Shown piece by piece: positions 22,068-28,871 of a stretch of 28,871 nucleotides of DNA (the first letter of the stretch is position 1; each line of letters opens with the position of its first letter). Below the pieces are notes generated by a model. It was not told the origin of the DNA, made no database searches, and saw only the letters and a program-made list of their open reading frames with translations. A program made the position numbers and the translations under genes. The stretch is taken from positions 1 to 28,871 of the forward strand of contig CAYJFC010000016.1 in assembly GCA_964369625.1 (NCBI GenBank), in the 5' to 3' direction. This DNA is from CAKOSP01 sp964369625 (GTDB lineage Bacteria; Bacillota_I; Bacilli_A; RF39; UBA660).

Positions 22068-23222
22068 GTGAAAAAACTTTTAACAATATTTATGGCTTTT
22101 TTTTGTTTTACTTTAGTTGTAAATGCAGAAGATTTATCTCCCAACTCAAAAAGTGCTATATTGATAGAATCTTCAACTGGGGAGATATTATATGAAAAAA
22201 ATAAAGAAGAAAAATTATCTCCAGCTTCAATGACAAAAATAGCTAGTATGCTAATAATTATGGAGGCTATTGAAGAAGAAAAATTATCTTTAGATGACGA
22301 TGTAACAATCAGTGAAAATGCGTCTAGTATGGGAGGAAGTCAAATATTTTTAGAAACGGGAGATGTATATAAAGTATCAGAACTTTTAAAAGGGGTTGCA
22401 GTTGCCAGTGGAAATGATGCAGTAGTAGCTTTAGCAGAAAAAGTTAGTGGTACAACATCAGAATTTGTAAAAGAGATGAATCAAAAATGTATAGATTTAG
22501 GATGCACATCGACCAATTTTATGAATCCTCATGGACTAGATGAAGATAATCATTATTCATCTGCTTATGATATGGCACTATTAGCTAAGGAATTAATTAA
22601 ATATGAAGATATTTTAAAGTATACAAGTATTTACGAAGAATATTTAACAAAACCAGATGGTAGTAGTACATGGCTTGTAAATACAAATAAACTTATTAGA
22701 TATTATGATGGAGTAGATGGACTTAAAACAGGATTTACTGATTTGGCAGGATACTGTTTAACGGCTACTGCACTAAGAAATGATTTGAGATTAATAAGTG
22801 TATCCATGGGAGCTTCAACAAGTGAGGCAAGAAGTAATGATATCATTAACATGCTTGATTATGGTTTTAATAATTATAAATTAATAGTATTAAAGACTAA
22901 AGAAGAATCGATTGGCGAAATTAATATAAAAAATGGTAAACAAGACCATATAGAAGTTTACTTAAAAGAAGATGCAACTAATTTAATGAAAATAACTGAA
23001 GATAATAAATCATATGAATTTAATTTAAAAGTTAAAGAAATTAGTGCTCCCCTTAAAAAGGGGGAAACAATAGGTACTGTAGATATATTAGATGAAGATA
23101 AAATGCTAGTAGATAATGTTGAAATTATTGTCAAACAAGATGTAGAAAAAGCTAATATATTTGATTATTTTTTTAAGAATATCAAAACTTTAGTTGGAGG
23201 AAAAAGCACAATAAAAAATTGA
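22068..23222 (+). CDS. DacF/DacA-type D-alanyl-D-alanine carboxypeptidase
   Basis: A low-molecular-weight penicillin-binding protein that trims the terminal D-Ala of peptidoglycan pentapeptides outside the membrane. The 384-aa product has a signal peptide cleaved around VVNA-ED (residue 20), then the three active-site motifs: SMTK (54-57), SGN (114-116) and KTG (220-222). A C-terminal beta domain follows and ends in an amphipathic segment (VEKANIFDYFFKNIKTLVGG) that would anchor it to the membrane. Start is GTG 22068 behind TTAGAGGTG; the overlapping ATG at 22066 runs straight into TGA. It ends in TGA, which is also part of the argS leader's -35. Assignment to DacF versus DacA is not resolved. 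Confidence 0.93.
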   Translation: MKKLLTIFMAFFCFTLVVNAEDLSPNSKSAILIESSTGEILYEKNKEEKLSPASMTKIASMLIIMEAIEEEKLSLDDDVTISENASSMGGSQIFLETGDVYKVSELLKGVAVASGNDAVVALAEKVSGTTSEFVKEMNQKCIDLGCTSTNFMNPHGLDEDNHYSSAYDMALLAKELIKYEDILKYTSIYEEYLTKPDGSSTWLVNTNKLIRYYDGVDGLKTGFTDLAGYCLTATALRNDLRLISVSMGASTSEARSNDIINMLDYGFNNYKLIVLKTKEESIGEINIKNGKQDHIEVYLKEDATNLMKITEDNKSYEFNLKVKEISAPLKKGETIGTVDILDEDKMLVDNVEIIVKQDVEKANIFDYFFKNIKTLVGGKSTIKN

Positions 23223-23246
23223 CAAATAAATTTAATTTGATATAAT
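23219..23246 (+). promoter_or_regulatory. SigA-type promoter of the argS leader
   Basis: Perfect TTGACA (23219-23224), 16-nt spacer, perfect TATAAT (23241-23246). The -35 contains the stop codon of the preceding gene. Transcription should begin near 23253. Confidence 0.85.
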
Positions 23247-23253
23247 GTTTTTA

Positions 23254-23466
23254 TAAATACAAAAAAAAGAAGTAGTAATAAAATTATTATTGTTTAGTGA
23301 GATTACGGTTGGTGAAAGTAATACAAAAATTTTATGAATGAATCTTTTTAGTAGGCAAATGCCCGCATAATATGCGTTAAAGATTAAGTGATAGTGTCTA
23401 ACTATAAATAAGGTGGTACCACGGATTTTATTCGTCCTTATATTATAATTAGGCATTTTTTATTTT
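23254..23466 (+). promoter_or_regulatory. T-box riboswitch leader of argS
   Basis: The T-box consensus is clear: ATAAGG (23408-23413), the tRNA-acceptor bulge TGGTACC (23414-23420), ACGGA paired with TTCGT, and CCTTAT (23436-23441) closing the antiterminator. Stem I is closed by AAAAAGA (23264-23270) with TCTTTTT (23343-23349), has loop-E-like AGTA/GAA, a helix ATAAAATT/AATTTTAT (23278-23285 with 23328-23335), the AGTGAG bulge and an apical GGTTGGTGAAAG. A GGC-AAAT-GCC hairpin, CGCAT/ATGCG and a stem III ATAGT/ACTAT (23391-23405) follow. The bases before GAA in the specifier position are AAT (23337-23339), not an Arg codon. The competing terminator (CCTTAT...ATTAGG then T6) is imperfect. Confidence 0.88.
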
Positions 23467-23483
23467 ATAAAGGAGAGTTAGAA

Positions 23484-25172
23484 ATGTATTTAGAAAAATT
23501 AAAAGAAATAGTAAAAGAAGCATTTAAAGAATGTGGTTATGAAATTGAAGTTGGAGTAAGTTCTTCTAGTAGGCCAGAAATTTGTGATTATCAGTGTAAT
23601 GATGTATTCAAAATAGCAAAGCTTTATAAAAAAAATCCTATTGAATTAGGTTCTGAAGTAGTGTTAAAAATAAATGAATTAAATAATTTTTCTGATTATT
23701 TTAAAAGTGTAGAATTTTGTCCTCCCGGATTTATTAATTTAACATTAAGTAGTAAGTTTATAAATCATTATCTTAAATTGTATAATTTAAATTTACTTGA
23801 TGCAATAAAAAAAGTAGATAAAGAAACTATAGTAGTTGATTATGGAGGTCCAAATGTTGCTAAGCCGCTACATGTTGGACATATGAGAACAACAAATATA
23901 GGCGAAGCAGTTAAAAGACTTTTAAAATATTATGGACACAATACTATTTCTGATGTTCATCTAGGAGATATAGGTCTTCAAATAGGGCAAATAATATATA
24001 AGGTATTGGAAGATAATTTAGATGTAAATGATATCGATATAAAGTACTTAGACATTAACTACCCACTTATGAGTGGAAGGTGTAAAACTGATGAAAGTTT
24101 AAAAGAAAAATGTGCACAAATTACAAAAGATTTGCAAAACGGTGATGTTCATTATAAAATATTATGGCAAAAAATATGTGAGGTTTCTGTAGATGACATG
24201 AAAAAAAGTTATAGCATTTTAGGAACTGAATTTGATTATTGGTATGGCGAATCTGATGCATTTAAATATTTAGATAAAACTACTAAAATTTTAAAACCAG
24301 TTTTAGAAAAAAGTGATGGAGCTTTAGTAATTGATATAAAAAAAGAAACTGATAAAAATGAATTACCACCTTTGATATATCAAAAAAGTAATGGAGCTTA
24401 TTTATATGGTTCAACTGATTTGGCAACTATTTATCAAAGGAAAGAAGAATTCAAAGCAGATAGAATAATATATGTTACCGACCTAAGACAAAATCTACAT
24501 TTTGAGCAATTTTTTAGAGCAAGTGATAAAGCTAATTTATTTCCTTACTCAAAATTAGAACATTTAGGATATGGTACAGCTAATGGAGAAGATAATAAAC
24601 CTTATAAAACTAGGGGTGGTCAAACTCCTAAATTAGAAGATTTGATTAATGATACGAAAAATATATTTATAAGTAAAAGAGAAGAAAATAAAAATTTATC
24701 TGAAAGTGATTTATTAAAAATAACAAGATGTATTTTAAAATATGCAGATTTGCAAACAACATATGAAAAAGATTATATATTTGATTTAAATAAATTTTCT
24801 GAAGTAAATGGCAAAACAGGACCGTATTTAATATACACATATTTAAGAATTAATAAAATATTAAATAGTTGTGATATTAGTAATAATTTAAGTAATGTTA
24901 TATATAATGAATATGATAATAAATTAAGATTGAAATTATTAGAATTTGGTAAAAATTTAGATTTAGCATATGACGAAAGAAAACCTAATTATATATGCGA
25001 TTATTTATATAATTTAGCAAGTGAAATTAATTTATTTTATACAAACAATCAAGTTTTAAATGAAACAGATGAAGTAAAAAGAAATGATTATTTAAATGTT
25101 TTAAATTTAGCTAAAAATATTATGAAAGAATTATTATATATATTAGGAATTGACATACCAAGTAAAATGTAA
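23484..25172 (+). CDS. argS: Arginyl-tRNA synthetase
   Basis: ArgRS charges tRNA-Arg. The 562-aa enzyme has an N-terminal ArgRS domain, the class I HIGH motif as HVGH (130-133) within the diagnostic PNVAKPLHVGHMRTT stretch, the middle block SNGAYLYGSTDLATIY followed by VTDLRQNLHFEQ, a KMSKS-position segment PYKTRGGQTPKLEDLI (degenerate, normal for many ArgRS), and an all-helical anticodon-binding domain with GPYLIYTYLR. Length is typical. It is preceded by a T-box leader and an AAAGGAG ribosome binding site. No obvious terminator follows the gene. Confidence 0.97.
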   Translation: MYLEKLKEIVKEAFKECGYEIEVGVSSSSRPEICDYQCNDVFKIAKLYKKNPIELGSEVVLKINELNNFSDYFKSVEFCPPGFINLTLSSKFINHYLKLYNLNLLDAIKKVDKETIVVDYGGPNVAKPLHVGHMRTTNIGEAVKRLLKYYGHNTISDVHLGDIGLQIGQIIYKVLEDNLDVNDIDIKYLDINYPLMSGRCKTDESLKEKCAQITKDLQNGDVHYKILWQKICEVSVDDMKKSYSILGTEFDYWYGESDAFKYLDKTTKILKPVLEKSDGALVIDIKKETDKNELPPLIYQKSNGAYLYGSTDLATIYQRKEEFKADRIIYVTDLRQNLHFEQFFRASDKANLFPYSKLEHLGYGTANGEDNKPYKTRGGQTPKLEDLINDTKNIFISKREENKNLSESDLLKITRCILKYADLQTTYEKDYIFDLNKFSEVNGKTGPYLIYTYLRINKILNSCDISNNLSNVIYNEYDNKLRLKLLEFGKNLDLAYDERKPNYICDYLYNLASEINLFYTNNQVLNETDEVKRNDYLNVLNLAKNIMKELLYILGIDIPSKM

Positions 25173-25182
25173 AATAAAAAAG

Positions 25183-25211
25183 TTGTTTTAAGAGAAAAAT
25201 TATGATATTAT
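25183..25211 (+). promoter_or_regulatory. SigA-type promoter for the signal-peptidase-like protein
   Basis: TTGTTT (25183-25188), 17-nt spacer, TATTAT (25206-25211), then AGGTGG as ribosome binding site before ATG 25235. Confidence 0.6.
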
Positions 25212-25234
25212 GTAAAAGATAGGTGGTATGTAAT

Positions 25235-25750
25235 ATGAAGGTAGTTAAAAAAATAATAATAATTCTAGTAGTAATAGCATTCTTTGCATTAGCAGTGGGT
25301 ATGTCATTGTTACTTTTAAACACTAACGATTATAATGTTAGTCAATTTGGAGATACAGCATTAATAACTATTAATGACGAAATTTCTTCTCCAAAATATG
25401 ATGAAGGGGATTTAGTATTAGTTAAGCATAAAAATATTGAAGATATAAATCCAGGAGACGAACTTTTTATCTATAAAATACAAGATGATAAATCAGTAAA
25501 AATAGAATTAGGTTTAGTTTCGGAAGTATATGCAGATAAAAATGCAGTTACTATTGAAAATGGGGGAACGTATTCATCGAAATTTTTAGCAGGTGAGGCT
25601 GATGAAGTATATGAAAGTGTTGGTAAATTAATAAATGTATTATCATCAAGATGGATTTTCTTCTTTGCAATAGTGGTACCATGTTTTCTAATATTCATAT
25701 ATCAAATATATGCATTAATTATTGAAATAAAATATGGCGATAAAGAATAA
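25235..25750 (+). CDS. Signal-peptidase-I-like (S26) membrane protein lacking catalytic residues
   Basis: The 171-aa protein has the layout of the SipW/archaeal-type signal peptidases: an N-terminal membrane helix (about 5-28), a small beta-rich extracytoplasmic domain and a C-terminal helix (about 140-164). The core YDEGDLVLVKHKNIEDINPGD matches the family's GD-x-V-x-V block. The active-site stretch, however, reads DEISSP where the family has SGSMEP, putting Ile in place of the catalytic Ser. The later ITHR and KGD blocks also lack the His and Asp. It is therefore probably a pseudo-enzyme. ATG 25235 is chosen for the AGGTGG ribosome binding site 8 nt upstream. It sits about 100 bp before an intact, fused SipW-type peptidase and has its own promoter and terminator. 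Confidence 0.65.
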   Translation: MKVVKKIIIILVVIAFFALAVGMSLLLLNTNDYNVSQFGDTALITINDEISSPKYDEGDLVLVKHKNIEDINPGDELFIYKIQDDKSVKIELGLVSEVYADKNAVTIENGGTYSSKFLAGEADEVYESVGKLINVLSSRWIFFFAIVVPCFLIFIYQIYALIIEIKYGDKE

Positions 25751-25774
25751 CAACAAAACGTTGTTATTTTTTTT
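25746..25774 (+). terminator. Intrinsic terminator after the pseudo-signal-peptidase
   Basis: AATAACAAC (25746-25754) pairs perfectly with GTTGTTATT (25760-25768) around AAAAC, followed by T to 25774. The stem overlaps the stop codon. Confidence 0.9.
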
Positions 25775-25783
25775 ATAATTATA

Positions 25784-25812
25784 TTGTAAAAAAATGTCGA
25801 ATATGTTAAAAT
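25784..25812 (+). promoter_or_regulatory. SigA-type promoter for the fused signal peptidase operon
   Basis: TTGTAA (25784-25789), 17-nt spacer, TGT-TAAAAT extended -10 (25807-25812). GGAAGG precedes ATG 25850. Confidence 0.65.
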
Positions 25813-25849
25813 TATAAAGTAGTATACTCTGCAGAATAGGAAGGTCATT

Positions 25850-28192
25850 ATGAAGTTAAGTGTTAGTTCAGCAAAAGTGTCAAAAGCAACTAATGTTTTG
25901 CTAGATATATTAATATTTGTATTTGGAATAATATTACTTATATCTATATATAACACTGTACAAGTAAAAGTACTAGGTAATGATTATTCTTCATTTTTTG
26001 GGTATTCAATATTCGAAGTTCAAACTGGAAGTATGGAGCCTGCTATAAGCGCTCATGACTGGATAATAGTTAAATCTAAGGATAGTTATGAACTAGAAGA
26101 TGTTGTTACTTTTAAGCAGGGTGAAAGCTTTATTACTCATAGAGTTATAGAAAAATATAGTGATACTTATATAACTAAGGGTGATGCTAATAACAAAGAA
26201 GATGATGGACAAATTAATATAGAACAAATAGTAGGTGAGGTTGTAAGTGTAATTCCACTATTTGGTTTATTTAGAGTAACATTATTTAATCCAGTAGTTT
26301 TAATTTGTTTGATAGCAACTATATATATATTAAGTTTAAATATGAAGGGTAATAAGGGTGTTAAGAATATGATAAATAAGTTAAAAGAGTTTGTATTAAA
26401 ATACTATAATAAATTCAAAAAAACTGAAAATGAAGATTTTTTCAAAGATGAACGTAAAGAAAAATCATTTGAAACTATTCAAACAAAACCAACTTTAGGT
26501 GATTACGTTGAAAAACTAGAAGATTATTCTAATAAAGAATATGATGATGAAAAAACATTAGAAGAAAAAGAAGAAGAACTTAGTAAAACAATGTTTTTTA
26601 GAATAATATCTGTTGATAATGAAGAAGAAGAAAAAAATATAGTTAAAGAAGAAATTGAAGATCCAGAAATAGAAGAAGAATATATACCGGAATTTGAAAC
26701 AGAAGAAGATGAATCACTAAATCCAGAACCAATTATTAAAGAAATAATGCCAGAACCAGTTATCCAAGAAGAAAAACCAAAAATGGATGAACATTTTATA
26801 ATAAGTACCGATTCGTATGAAGATGAACCACTTGAAATAGAAAAAGAAGAAGAATATGAAGAAGTAGATGATTATGAAGAAGAGGTTGAAGAAATCGAAG
26901 AAAACACTGAAAGTGTGGAACCGGAAAAAATTGATAAAGATGAAGAAGCAAAATTTACTTTAGAAAATGTTTTTCAAAAACCAGAACATAAAAAAAGTAA
27001 AAATATAATAGCAAGATCAATGGCTATTAAAGAAGAAGAAATAAACGCAGTAATAGATACTATTTTAGGCGATACAAAAATGATGGTAAATGAAGCTACT
27101 ATTAGAAAAGCTTTAATAAAATCATATGTAGAATCAAGGTACTATAATATATTTAGTGAAAAAGTAGCGGTACTAGAAACTAAAAAAACTGCAGCTAAAA
27201 AAGGCAAATATTTACCAGATGTAAAATTTGATATAATAAATGAGAAAAATGGTTTTGAAAAATCATATAAAACTAGAACTAGAAAAATACTTACAAGAAC
27301 AAGTTATGCTTTAGAGGAAGATAGTGCAAAATTATCTAAATTATATTCAGGAAATGATAGAGTTTATGATAAAAAAGTAGAAAAATTTGCTAATTTGATA
27401 ATGGTAGTGGCTAAGCTTGAATATCTAATTGATTTGGGTATACCAATGAAAAATAAAAAAATATTGTATGCAAAAGAAATAATAAAATTTATAAGTGATT
27501 ACGAAATAGATAATGATAATATAGAATATACTATTAAAACTATAATAAAAGCACAAAGAACATATCGTAATGCAAGTGATTTTTTCTTAGATAGATTAAA
27601 TACAGAAATGTTCGAACTTATATATCATCAATTTAAAACAGCTAAAAGTAAATATCTAATTGATTTAAAACATAATATTAACTTTAGTCAGGTTTATAGC
27701 GAACATGTTGTTGATAGAGCATATCAAGAAGGTGTTGTAGCAGAAGATAAATTAAACGTATTATTAACTCTTTTACAAGGAAGATTAGTTTCGGACATGC
27801 TAACAAGCAATTATGCTAATGAATATGTGGTATTATTACCAAGTTCATTATGTCAAAAAGAAGCTAAATTTGAAAGATTATTCAAAGCAAATAACGAAGA
27901 GTATGCTAAGAAAAACATTATATTCTTAGTGCCATACGATGATTTTATGAAAAGATCTATTAATATTAAAAATTTAAGAAAAAATGGATTTAGAATAGCT
28001 ATGTATATTAGTAAAGATACAAAATTTGCGAGTAAAAGTAAATTAAGTATAGCTCTAGCTGAATATATAGTAATTGATAAACAAACTAGAGCAATGATAG
28101 AAATCGAAAAAGTTATGTTAGATAACTTTAAAGATAGAATAATAAAAGAAGAAATCGAGTATAAACTTGAAGTGAAAGGTGATGAAGTATAA
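25850..28192 (+). CDS. SipW-type signal peptidase I fused to a large acidic/helical cytoplasmic region
   Basis: The 780-aa protein begins with a complete SipW/ER-type signal peptidase: membrane helix (about 16-34), catalytic Ser61 in QTGSMEP, His97 in FITHRV (His in place of the bacterial Lys), GDANN with Asp112, and a second membrane helix (about 143-164). SipW-like enzymes are usually about 190 aa and end here. Instead a basic linker (165-200) leads to a very acidic, low-complexity region (about 225-385, Glu/Asp runs), then a Lys-rich helical domain (about 386-645) and a mixed alpha/beta end (about 655-745, strands YVVLLP, NIIFLVP, FRIAMYI, YIVIDK). No family recognised for residues 200-780. 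The stop overlaps the next start (TAATG), so it is translationally linked to the membrane ATPase gene. Confidence 0.8.
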   Translation: MKLSVSSAKVSKATNVLLDILIFVFGIILLISIYNTVQVKVLGNDYSSFFGYSIFEVQTGSMEPAISAHDWIIVKSKDSYELEDVVTFKQGESFITHRVIEKYSDTYITKGDANNKEDDGQINIEQIVGEVVSVIPLFGLFRVTLFNPVVLICLIATIYILSLNMKGNKGVKNMINKLKEFVLKYYNKFKKTENEDFFKDERKEKSFETIQTKPTLGDYVEKLEDYSNKEYDDEKTLEEKEEELSKTMFFRIISVDNEEEEKNIVKEEIEDPEIEEEYIPEFETEEDESLNPEPIIKEIMPEPVIQEEKPKMDEHFIISTDSYEDEPLEIEKEEEYEEVDDYEEEVEEIEENTESVEPEKIDKDEEAKFTLENVFQKPEHKKSKNIIARSMAIKEEEINAVIDTILGDTKMMVNEATIRKALIKSYVESRYYNIFSEKVAVLETKKTAAKKGKYLPDVKFDIINEKNGFEKSYKTRTRKILTRTSYALEEDSAKLSKLYSGNDRVYDKKVEKFANLIMVVAKLEYLIDLGIPMKNKKILYAKEIIKFISDYEIDNDNIEYTIKTIIKAQRTYRNASDFFLDRLNTEMFELIYHQFKTAKSKYLIDLKHNINFSQVYSEHVVDRAYQEGVVAEDKLNVLLTLLQGRLVSDMLTSNYANEYVVLLPSSLCQKEAKFERLFKANNEEYAKKNIIFLVPYDDFMKRSINIKNLRKNGFRIAMYISKDTKFASKSKLSIALAEYIVIDKQTRAMIEIEKVMLDNFKDRIIKEEIEYKLEVKGDEV

Positions 28193-28871
28193 TGGATACA
28201 TTTTTAAGATTTTTTTATGAATTTTTCGAAATTTTTGTTGGCGGATTAAAGTCAATATGGGATGGAATTATTGGAATATTTAATTTTGGTAATTACATTA
28301 AGGTAATTAATACATACAGCAAGGAGTTCAATGGACCTGAATGGCTATTTACATTAATAGCCATTGCAGTTGTACTTGCAATACTAGGGTTAATAGGATT
28401 TATAATATTCCTATATGTAAAAAGATTTATCAAAAATAAAACTTCAAAAATAAGCAGTGAATCATTATTAGAAGAAATAGATAAATTAAATAATCAAGTT
28501 AGAAAATTAATGAAAGAAAATGCTGAATTAATGGCAATGAAAGTTTCACAATTAGGACTTAATCCAGATGAAGATGCTGATTTAAATCCAGATGAAGAAG
28601 TAGATGAAGAAACTAGAGAAAACGCTCATAGATTTCCTAAACTTGAACTTATTGATGAAGAATTTGCAGATTATACAGTTCAAAACTATAATAATAGTTT
28701 TACTTTAGCTGAATTGACAGATAATTTAAGATGTTTTGCGGCTAGTAAATTGAAACTTTATTATGAACCTAGTTTACTTAGAACATTTATTGCTGGTCTT
28801 GCATCTAGTAGACTTTTAATATTACAAGGTATATCTGGAACAGGTAAAACATCACTTGCGTACGCTTGGGG
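28192..28871 (+). CDS. Membrane-anchored P-loop (AAA+-like) ATPase, truncated by the window end
   Basis: The first 226 codons are present and the frame is open at the window edge. The N-terminus is amphipathic (FLRFFYEFFEIFVGG), followed by one membrane helix (about 50-75), a short coiled coil (about 88-115), an acidic linker with a doubled LNPDE motif (about 122-140), and then a domain with LLRTFIAGLASSRLLILQGISGTGKTS ending in a clear Walker A (GISGTGKTS). The RLLILQGISGTGKT context is that of McrB/MoxR-like AAA+ proteins. The start overlaps the preceding stop by one base (TAATG). Walker B, sensors and any partner domain are outside the window, so the subfamily is open. Confidence 0.75.
   Translation, partial: MDTFLRFFYEFFEIFVGGLKSIWDGIIGIFNFGNYIKVINTYSKEFNGPEWLFTLIAIAVVLAILGLIGFIIFLYVKRFIKNKTSKISSESLLEEIDKLNNQVRKLMKENAELMAMKVSQLGLNPDEDADLNPDEEVDEETRENAHRFPKLELIDEEFADYTVQNYNNSFTLAELTDNLRCFAASKLKLYYEPSLLRTFIAGLASSRLLILQGISGTGKTSLAYAW

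Noticed and set aside
23334..23336. ATG as a Met specifier in the argS T-box.
   Set aside because: It requires unpairing the last two pairs of a good helix and does not place GAA of the loop-E motif directly after the codon. It remains a second-best register.
1..28871. Use of TGA as a Trp codon (Mycoplasma-like code), suggested by the low GC and gut-Bacilli look.
   Set aside because: The carboxypeptidase gene ends in TGA at 23220-23222 at the expected family end, and Trp in conserved proteins is TGG.
28192..28871. Calling the truncated ATPase an McrB-type restriction subunit.
   Set aside because: Only the Walker A region is visible, and the N-terminal membrane helix is unlike McrB. The subfamily needs the rest of the gene.

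Overview
The window is a very AT-rich (roughly a quarter G+C by eye) stretch of chromosome from a spore-forming member of the Firmicutes/Bacilli. The evidence is a recognisable CotE spore-coat morphogen, two tandem YjcZ-type spore microproteins, Bacilli-type primosome genes (dnaB, dnaI), recX, ylxM, RNase J plus RNase Y, and a T-box leader. TGA is a stop (it ends the D,D-carboxypeptidase gene) and Trp is TGG, so this is genetic code 11 and not a Mycoplasma-type code. The many divergent helical orphans and the low GC suggest an uncultured, gut-type Bacilli lineage, but that placement is inference.

Layout. 1-4.5 kb, plus strand: thiI, an orphan 58-aa gene, ackA, nrnA (DHH phosphoesterase) and recX, closed by a bidirectional terminator. 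4.5-8.1 kb: prsA on the minus strand, the two YjcZ-like microproteins on the plus strand, then an HIT-CapA pair on the minus strand diverging from cotE. 8.2-11.4 kb: an orphan membrane protein, an orphan all-helical protein, rpsP-khpA, an orphan 99-aa protein, a solitary prepilin-like protein and rpoZ. 11.46-12.75 kb: tRNA-Ala(UGC) and a divergent kinase-like protein. 12.8-17.7 kb: dnaB-dnaI, recA and rny. 17.8-19.4 kb: RNase J on the minus strand. 19.6-23.2 kb: ftsY-ylxM, a glycosyltransferase with a GtrA membrane domain, and a DacF-like D,D-carboxypeptidase. 23.2-25.2 kb: a T-box and argS. 25.2 kb to the end: a signal-peptidase-like membrane protein without catalytic residues, a SipW-type signal peptidase fused to about 600 residues of cytoplasmic sequence, and the start of a membrane-anchored P-loop ATPase.

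Most of the content is core information processing: replication initiation, recombination, mRNA turnover, protein targeting and translation. Sporulation shows up at two loci (yjcZ pair, cotE) whose upstream regions share an AC-N16-CATAnnnTA arrangement, as expected for a mother-cell sigma factor. Vegetative promoters are unusually easy to read, with TTGaca-17-TAtaAT upstream of many units. Several overlap hairpins, the preceding stop codon, or a divergent promoter.

The most novel-looking material is the 3' block. A dead S26 peptidase paralogue precedes an intact SipW-type peptidase with a very large unique cytoplasmic tail, and this is translationally linked (TAATG overlap) to a membrane ATPase. 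Other points of interest are the T-box before argS, which shows no Arg codon where the specifier should be; a 48-nt hairpin/palindrome covering the rpsP promoter; and a degenerate protein-kinase fold behind tRNA-Ala. No intergenic gap exceeds about 300 bp, and I saw no CRISPR array, insertion sequence, rRNA or attachment site.
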